A stretch of DNA of 10,506 nt, from positions 1 to 10,506 of the forward strand of contig JADHYX010000587.1 in NCBI GenBank assembly GCA_027604685.1, written 5' to 3'. Below the pieces are notes generated by a model that saw only the letters and a program-made list of their open reading frames with translations, searched no databases and was not told the DNA's origin. This document shows, one piece after another, positions 1 to 7,200 of this stretch. A program made the translations under genes and the position numbers. The stretch is from Lobulomyces angularis. Lineage: Eukaryota; Chytridiomycota; Chytridiomycetes; Lobulomycetales; Lobulomycetaceae. The stretch's first letter is position 1, and each line of letters begins with the position of its first letter.

Positions 1-9
1 TGAAATTAG

Positions 10-578
10 ATGGCTATTGAAGGAGTTCAAACTTATGGAAGAAAGGTACCGCTTATTTATTGAAACTTTTAAATAATAAAAAAAAAAAAATAGAAAACTG
101 CAACTGCAGTAGCCTATTGTAAAAGAGGTAGAGGTTTAATTAAGATTAATGGAGCACCTCTTGATCAACTAGAGCCAGAAATTTTAAAATTCAAAGTTTA
201 TGAACCAATTTTACTTTTGGGAAAAGAAAGATTCCAAGATGTTGATATTAGAGTTAGAGTTAAAGGAGGGGGTACCACTTCTCAAGTATATGCTATTAGA
301 CAGGCTATCGCTAAATCAATTGTAGCCTTTTCACAAAAGTGTAATTTATATTTATTTTTTTTTATTTAAATTTTGTAAATTAGTCGTTGACGAAGCTACC
401 AAAAAAGAATTAAAAGATATTTTAGTTGGTTACGATCGTACACTATTGGTTGCAGACCCTAGACGATGTGAACCTAAGAAATTCGGTGGTAAAGGTGCTC
501 GGTCCCGTTACCAAAAGGTAATTATAATTTTTTATTTGATATTACTAACATTTTTAATTTTTTTAGTCTTACCGTTAA
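10..578 (+). CDS. RPS16: 40S ribosomal protein S16 (uS9), complete, 4 exons
   Basis: Small-subunit ribosomal protein whose C-terminal tail reaches the P-site tRNA. Exons are 10-45, 94-340, 384-517 and 567-578, joined by three GT-AG introns of 48, 43 and 49 nt; the sum is 429 nt, giving 142 aa, close to the family's usual 143-146. The translation starts [12 protein letters not shown] and continues [57 protein letters not shown] and YQK-SYR, all signature uS9 blocks. The ATG at 10 gives the expected short N-terminus; an ATTAG directly before it means an additional upstream exon cannot be excluded so close to the window edge. Intron 3 carries a perfect TACTAAC at 543-549. The last coding exon holds only Ser-Tyr-Arg and the stop. 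A bacterial-style ORF call from the internal GTT near 446 runs into intron 3 and is wrong. Identity is very secure. Confidence 0.97.
518..566 (+). other. RPS16 intron 3 with consensus branch site
   Basis: 49-nt intron with donor GTAATT, a perfect TACTAAC branch motif at 543-549, a T-rich tract and acceptor TTTAG. It separates the main body of uS9 from its final three residues, SYR. It is the clearest branch site in the window and supports fungal-like splicing signals. Confidence 0.9.
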
Positions 579-1073
579 CTATTTTTTTTTTTATTTTTTA
601 CTTTGTATATCATTACATGAATCAAATATAATATATTAATTTAAAAATTACTTATTATGGAATATTTTATTAGAATAGTTAATAGTTATTATTAAAGTTG
701 AAATGGATTAAATTTTTTTTTTCTATTTTTATTGAAAATTTTGTACCGAAATGCTGGTGGATGAGAAACACGATATTACTATATACCATACTTTTGGTAT
801 CATAATGACATAAAATCGCTACCTTAATCTCCCAGAATACCCATTTTTAAAAAAATATCATCACCAAAAAATTGTAGTGTATTAAAATCCAAATAACAAA
901 GCTCGTGTAACATCTTCATTTTAGTTGATTAAAAAATGTAAGGTTTATTTTTGACCAATTTAAATCCATCCCATCCATTAATGTTTCATCAAGAATATTC
1001 TTAAAACCTTGGATATTTGCATCATTATTTTTATGTTAATTTTAACTTTTTTTTTTCATTTAGTTAATATAAT
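579..1073. other. Intergenic stretch between RPS16 and RPL13, possible coding debris
   Basis: About 495 nt without a supportable gene. The first and last parts are T- and A-rich, as expected of a 3' UTR and of the RPL13 promoter. The middle (about 695-1020) is richer in GC and, on the minus strand, shows short open stretches in different frames: one reads NIQGFKNILDETLMDGMDLN, a second MKMLHELCYLDFNTLQFF, a third YRVSHPPAFRYKIFNKN. They are separated by stops and frame changes and no good GT-AG set joins them, so I regard them as possible remnants of a decayed gene or mobile element, or chance. No RNA gene was recognised; box C-like TGATGA strings occur on the minus strand without a convincing box D partner. 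Confidence 0.35.
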
Positions 1074-1918
1074 ATGAAACATAATCAACTATTACCAAAT
1101 CAACACTTTCGTAAAGATTGGCAAACTAGAGTGAAGACCTGGTTCAATCAACCAGGTAGAAAATTACGAAGAAGACAAAATCGTCAAAAGAAAGCCAGTT
1201 TAATTGCCCCAAGACCGTTGGATGGTTTACTTAGACCAGCTGTTAGATGTCAAACTGTCAAATATAACACTAAAGTCAGAAAAGGTAGAGGTTTTACTCT
1301 AGAAGAATTAAAGGTATGTTTTTTTTCAATTAAAAAATTAAAAAAAAAAAAACGAACTGTTTCTGCAATTGAGTTATTTTTATTTTTTTTTTATTGTTTG
1401 GTTTTTACTAAAAAAAAATTCATATATATTTTAAATAACTGTAATTAATCTTACCCTTAATTTATTTATCTTTATAATAAATAGACAGCAGGTGTTAGAA
1501 GAAAGGAAGCCAGATCAATTGGTATTTCTGTTGATCATCGTAGAAAAAATAGATCGGAAGAGTCCTTGAGTTTAAATGTTCAACGATTAAAAGAATACCA
1601 ATCTAAATTAATCCTCTTCCCAAAAAATGTTAAGAAACCAAAGAAGGCAGATTCTTCAGTAAGTGGCGTAAAGGTTGATGTATTCATGTTTAACTATTTT
1701 AATTCTTTAAGCAATCTGAATTAAGTTCTGCAACTCAATTAAAAGGAACGGTTTTACCAATAAAGCAAGATAAGGTTGCCTTTTCAACTGGAAAGGTTAC
1801 CAATAACAAAGTTCACGCTTATGCTACATTACGTAAAGCTCAATCCGATGCGCGCTACAAAGGGGTTAGAGAAATTAGAGCTAAAGCCAAAGAAGAGGAA
1901 GAAAAGCAAAAAAAATAA
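1074..1918 (+). CDS. RPL13: 60S ribosomal protein L13 (eL13), complete, 3 exons
   Basis: Structural protein of the large ribosomal subunit, specific to archaea and eukaryotes. Exons 1074-1313, 1485-1658 and 1712-1918 give 80, 58 and 68 codons plus stop, 206 aa in all (human about 211, yeast about 199). Signature blocks are [49 protein letters not shown], then after the first intron [30 protein letters not shown], and a charged [11 protein letters not shown] tail. The two introns are in phase 0 (donors GTATGT and GTAAGT). Intron 1 is 171 nt, three to four times longer than its neighbours. The start ATG follows an A/T-rich leader and gives a typical short N-terminus. Convergent with the zinc-finger gene, with 107 nt between stop codons. 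Identity very secure. Confidence 0.97.
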
Positions 1919-1966
1919 TTTAAGTTTATGTCTTAGCCTATATATTTTATCTGATGTTAAATATAA

Positions 1967-1981
1967 AATAAATATAATAAA
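1967..1981 (+). terminator. Polyadenylation signals of RPL13
   Basis: Two AATAAA hexamers, at 1967-1972 and 1976-1981, lie about 50-60 nt after the RPL13 stop and are followed by a G-rich TTGGGG. On the opposite strand another AATAAA (2009-2014) lies just past the stop of the convergent gene, so the two genes seem to share a compact terminator region. Assigned from hexamer and position only. Confidence 0.45.
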
Positions 1982-2025
1982 AATTGGGGAAATAATTAAA
2001 TATTCTATTTTATTTTACTTAATGT

Positions 2026-3897
2026 TTAAAATTTTTCATAATAATTAAACTCAGCCAAACGAAATTCTTGAAAATTAATAGGATTAAGCACATATTCTTC
2101 GTCAGTTCCCAGCCTTAACCAAAGAAAAATATCTGATTTAGCTACATTCAAATCAAAAACATCCCAATTAAAGTGAACATCTCCATTACAGATCAAATCA
2201 AAACAACAATTTCTTTTAAATCTCTTTCCAAATTCCAAAGTTTTTAAAACTAATTTTATGTGGTGTTGCAAAATATCACTGTAATTCTTTAAAAAATCTT
2301 TGGCAATTTTATTATGCGCTTCACTGTGGTATAAGAAGTTATAATGAAGTAAAATTGCCGCCCCAGAACAATCCACTGGATCTCTGTACATATTTGACAA
2401 AGGTGACGGTTCATACATTGAAATAGAGACTTCATTAGATAAATAATCGTAATTCAAAACTTTAACAACTTTTGCGATACATATTAAAAGTAATCTGTAT
2501 GGGCAGTTGTGGTTGTACATTGGGTAAATTGATTTGCTCTCCTCTAGTAAATCTCCACAAATTTTTAAAGTTTCTACCTGCTGATTTAATCGCAAGGAAA
2601 GCATTTCCGAAAACGGTGGCGAAAGGTGATTTGCTACAGCATTGTTAGCAACTGAAAGCATAAAATTTAACTGCTGTTCAGAAAGTGGCTTTTGAAACCA
2701 TAATTTTCTTACACAATGAAGAATATTAGAAGGTAATCTCGCTTCAATGCCATCTCTCGATAAAGTCGATGTAACCAAGTTTACAAAATCTTGTGGAATA
2801 GTTACATTTAAACCCGCGGAAATTTGCTTATAACAACTAATTAAAAATATTTAACGAAAATTTAAAAGTTGTTACTTATTTTACCGCCAAGCCAATAAAA
2901 CATTTGCTCCAATTCCAAAGGATACAGAAGGCTGCTTAACTACTGGTATAATGGCAGATGAACATGAATGAGTTACAACATCCTTGTTGTTTGATGATGA
3001 TGAACTGGAAGAAACGTCCGTCAAGGACGATGCTTTCGATTTTATATTGCTTAAATTACATGTACTCTGTGCAAACTGATGGTTTATAGTACAATTTTCC
3101 ATATCATAAAATTTGCTGTTATAACTTTCTAAAAACAAAATGAATATTGGTTACAATAAAGAAAACTAACCTGAATTATCGAGATCGTTACTTTTTTGAT
3201 TTTCGCAATTTCGATTTGCAATTGTGGTGGTATCAATATGTGTTTCCAAAACAGAAGAGCGATTGGGATGCGACGGTATAACATCATTTTCTTGTACAAT
3301 AACTTTCTCTCCCTAGGATAAAAAAATTGTGTAAAATTTAAAAAACAAAAAGTTATGTAATCACTTTGTCTAAATTAAGATTATGTTTTTTTTTAACAAG
3401 TTTCAGTTTTTTAGAAGAATTACGGAAGTTACTATCACTATAACAACTTTTCTTGTGAATCCATAAATCATTTCTGTTTCTAAACATTTTTTCACAATTC
3501 TGAAAAAAAACAATACTTAATTGAGATAATGTATAGTAACTTACAGTACACAAAATGGGTTTAAAAGCAAGAGTAAAATGAGTGGTTAGGTGTTCCTTGA
3601 AATGTCCTTTATGTCGAATTCTACTCAAAAATTCAATGGAAGATAAAATTATCAAGAATTATACGATGTATTGCAGGGACTCTTTAATTCGTTGTAGACC
3701 CAAAGGCAGTCCTGCTTACCTTTGGTAGAATGTGTGGAAATGGCGTGTTCAAATGTATCTTTTTCAGTTAATGATGCAAAGTTGCAGTTTAACCACAAGC
3801 AAACGCATAGCTTTTCTGGTGTATCTGAAATTAAAGTAGTGTCCTTGTTATTAGGAAGGGATTTTTGGACTGTAGAATTTGTGTCATGATTTTGCAT
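2026..3897 (-). CDS. Three-finger CWCH2-type zinc-finger protein with helical C-terminal domain, ARID2/Rsc9-like (tentative), 6 exons
   Basis: Exons, 5' to 3': 3665-3897, 3545-3620, 3365-3499, 3171-3312, 2885-3128, 2026-2836; the sum is 1641 nt, giving 546 aa, with introns of 42-52 nt. Finger 1 is C33-x4-C38-x12-H51-x4-H56, finger 2 C64-x10-C75-x12-H88-x3-H92, and finger 3 C102-x2-C105-x12-H118-x3-C122. Fingers 1 and 2 both carry the CLW signature of tandem CWCH2 fingers (known from Zic/Gli, PacC/Rim101 and ARID2), which pack against each other. A basic stretch (SSKKLKLVKKK), a Ser/Asn-rich linker and a helical domain from about residue 265 follow; its YRDPVDCSGAAILLHYN resembles the AALIL-N segment that follows the CLW fingers in ARID2 as I remember it. 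No ARID or RFX domain is visible. Seen: fingers and splice pattern. Inferred: nuclear, chromatin or DNA binding. A PacC-like or lineage-specific regulator is the alternative. Confidence 0.75.
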
Positions 3898-3899
3898 TT

Positions 3900-3951
3900 A
3901 TTTTTTCAGAATTTAAACTTTTTTAACAAATAATTTAAACTCTGAAAAAAT
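3900..3951. repeat. 18-bp imperfect inverted repeat just upstream of the zinc-finger gene start
   Basis: Arms 3900-3917 and 3934-3951 pair over 18 bp with one mismatch (A3911 opposite C3940) around a 16-nt loop; the arm core is TTTTTTCAGA-TTTAAA. The inner edge lies two bases before the ATG at 3897 of the minus-strand zinc-finger gene, so it falls in the 5' leader or core promoter. It could be a dyad operator or an mRNA hairpin hindering start-codon scanning. The arms are low in complexity at the ends, but the CAGA and TTTAAA parts are not. Confidence 0.7.
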
Positions 3952-4218
3952 GTAAACTAAATTAAAAAAATAAAACCAAAAATCAAATAATAGTTCAAAT
4001 TTTAAGTAGTTTTTTGAGTTAATTGTTTTTAATTTTTATCTCTGATTATTAGAATAAAATATTGTACAGATAGAGAGCTTATTGTGCCAATACGAAATTT
4101 AACGTAAAGAAAGGTTAAACAGCTGTACTGTTAGATGTATATATAATCATCTATTATTTACATAGTACAAAAATTAATACAATTAAAATACATTTTACTT
4201 TTTTTAAGTAATTATTCT
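3952..4218. other. Intergenic stretch between NPC1 3' end and zinc-finger gene
   Basis: With the hairpin next to it this forms a 321-nt gap without a gene (3898-4218). It is very AT-rich and must hold the NPC1 3' UTR (right side) and the zinc-finger gene promoter (left side). Small features: the 8-bp palindrome ACAGCTGT at 4119-4126, which contains an E-box-like CAGCTG, and TAGATG/CATCTA arms at 4132-4137 and 4148-4153 around a 10-nt AT loop. I see no RNA gene, and no exact AATAAA on the minus strand close to the NPC1 stop. Confidence 0.5.
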
Positions 4219-7200
4219 TCAAAACTCCTCTGTATTTTCTAAATTCAAATCTTCAGAATATACTAATACTCTTTCATCTCCAAACAGTGATAAAACAACA
4301 GGAAGAAAAACTAAGCCTAAAAAAAATTTTATTAGGATGTCCCCAAGAAATAATTTTTTTTGCACCATGAAGCATTCCAATTATAACAATAGATAAGTAC
4401 ATTCTAAAATAGTACACTTCAAATATTTGTGACCTTGAAAATGCTAAAACAATGACTCCAACAAATTTAGTACATGTTATCCCAGAAAAGACCTGGATCA
4501 AAAAAGCATAAAATTTCAATTAAAATATTTTTCACTAACGGAACTTCCAATTTCTGATAGGGCTATCTGAGATCTTTTACTGAGATTGCCTGCAGTCACC
4601 ATAAATGACCTCGTTACATGACTTTGAAACAAAAAATGGAAATTAACTACTTGTTTTTTAATTACCTTAAAAATTCAACACTAATACCCACTGCAATACA
4701 TAAATTAACTGCACTAACTGCATTTAAACTGATATTCCAAACATGCCTACATTTAAAATAATAAAATTAAACTGTTTAGGTTTTAAAACTTTTACATAAC
4801 AGCCAAGATATCAACTAATATCATTGAAATGCATGCTATGATAATAAATGCAGACTTAAGACTTGCTAATAATAACCAGCTTATAAAAAATATCGCAAAA
4901 CAAGCAGAGAGTATTAGTTTGGTCACTAACTTGAAAATGGTGGTATACTGAGCGAAAAATACATAAAATACACTTCAAAGTAGAATTTAAAAAAAAATTT
5001 TTTGATAATGAAATTTTAAACCTATATGGAAACACTTTAAAATTTTCTTCACGAGAAATTTCATTTGAAATTCTAGTTGCTTGAACAAATGCTTGAATAA
5101 AGTCGTGTTGATTTTTTAAAGGACTGTGAAAGGTCCCTATAAAATAACAATTAATTTGTTAGCAATCATTAAGAGCTTACTGAAATTAGAAGAAATAACT
5201 TGAGTTTTTTCATCGTTTAATAAGATCGAATTGGAATAAGCAGCTTTTCCAGCAAAAGGGCATTCCGCTGATGGTAAGCTGGATAAAAATTGGACTAAAT
5301 ATTTCATGAATTCTTCTCCCTCTGGTAAGCCTTAATAATGGATTTAAGAAATTATACGAATTTCTTTTTTAATACCTTCAAGTGTAGGTGACCATTTTTT
5401 CTTTGCAAAACTAAAACAAAAATTAATATTTTTTTAAAAGAACTTTATTGTTTTTCAAAGAGTACCATGCGATACAATTTGAACTCTCAGGTTCACTGCT
5501 TTTACAAAATTCAAGATTTTCACTTTGCTGAACCCTTTTAATTCTACAGCACATTCCAGATAAGGGATTCAACCACTAAGTATCAAAATACATTTGAAAA
5601 TAATTAGCTATAAGTCTTTATTTAAATACCAGGAAAAAATCATCAAGCCAGATAGCTGTTGGTTCAGCAATATATGATATTTCACTTCGTTTTCTCTCTC
5701 CTTCCAATAGTCCAGCAAGACTTTTCGAGTCACACCCTGCTAGTCTCCCACAAATGGATTTTTGCACAAGTCGATTCGTTATATTTGCATCCTTTACTAC
5801 AAAGTAGACAGGAGGTCCAACTTGAAAGTATTTGTCAAGTGAATCAAAGTAACTGTGTATCAAAAATTTAACTAAAACTTAAACGTAAATAGTTTTTCAC
5901 CTAATTAAGTGCGAGTCTCTCGGCAAAGCCAACCGCTGATCCAACCCATGGGCAACACCTTGGGATAAAATCAAACTCATTAAAAACATTGAAACGAACA
6001 ACATCAAAACACAAAATTTCACTTTTGGTCGATATAAAAATGGTGCATAATATTTTTTAACAAAACTTGACAATTTTCCCTCTCCCTCATCAACACTTGC
6101 AGGTGCATTTATAACTATACAAGGAAAGCAATCTGCTCTTGAATATTCCTGCCTTTGACCATTTAGGGACAAGAAGGATATAAATACGCTGATTTGGAAA
6201 AGAAAACCAAAAAATATTGCGAGGGACGCACAAACTGAAAACACTGAAACTGCTGGCATATCAACAAATCCACCAAAACCAAATGCGATAGTTTCAGAAA
6301 GTGATGTCAAAAGTATACTGGGGCCAACTTCCGCCAACGCCTGTTATAAAAATATTTTAAAATATTAAGTAAAGCTGATTGTTTACCAAAGCGCATCTGT
6401 TATTAACAACTGCAGCAACATTTTCATTGTTATCCAAGGTTAAATCAATTTCCTTATCATAGGCATGAACAATAATAAATATATTGTCTACAAAAGATAT
6501 TAGAACGGCCTTTATATAATAATTAAGTTATACCAACTCCAACCTAAGTTAAAATAAAGATCGTAAAAAAATGTTATTAAGCAAAAAGAAAACTTACCGC
6601 CAATACAAGAAATGGAATCACCTCTGCGATAATAAGTGTAATTTTTATACCAAATGCGGAAAGAATACCAAAACTAGCACTTACTGAACAAATTACTAAC
6701 ATTATACCTGAAATTGCCTAATTATTAATTAACTATTTAAACTGAAAATACAGATATCAAGATATACCAACGAGAATTTCGAATCTACAAAAAAACGTGT
6801 AAGTTGAGTAACTTTACCAAGAGAAAACGATACATACAAAAACATTAACAAGTAACTAAATTGTAATTAGTCATAAATAAACCAACTAACTCACCTGATC
6901 ACTACTGTAACTGCATTTGCGTTACTTTCTCTATTGATCTCTTTTTCGATTGAATTTTCGGTGGAAAAGCTTACACTAACATTTGAGTATTTCTTTGTTA
7001 GTTTTTCTGTTAATTCTGAAAAGTAGAGTAAAAGTTTATCTTCCCATTCATTGATTTCCTTCATTATCACACTGTTGCCATTAACATAATTTTCTAATAT
7101 ATATGTAATGATAATTGCTTTCGCTTCAGCAACCTTAAAATCTTTTTCTCCCCCAAAAACTAAATTTTTTTTCAAAGGTTGAAAATGCAATGGCAAGCAA

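Noticed and set aside
446..631. 61-aa ORF with a hydrophobic tail
   Set aside because: The first part is RPS16 exon 3; the hydrophobic end is translated intron 3 and 3' UTR.
695..1020. C/D box snoRNA on the minus strand
   Set aside because: TGATGA-like boxes exist but no CTGA box D at suitable distance and no terminal stem.
1776..2048. 90-aa + strand ORF
   Set aside because: Out of frame with the last RPL13 exon, which covers its first half; no homology.
3714..3719. GTAAGC as the donor of the first intron of the zinc-finger gene
   Set aside because: It would be phase 1, incompatible with the next exons, and would delete finger 2; GTATAA at 3664 keeps the frame.
4119..4153. E-box palindrome and small TAGATG/CATCTA hairpin as regulatory elements
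   Set aside because: Short and expected by chance in AT-rich intergenic DNA; noted only within the intergenic entry.
5659..5871. 70-aa + strand ORF
   Set aside because: Antisense to an NPC1 exon whose translation matches the family; shadow ORF.
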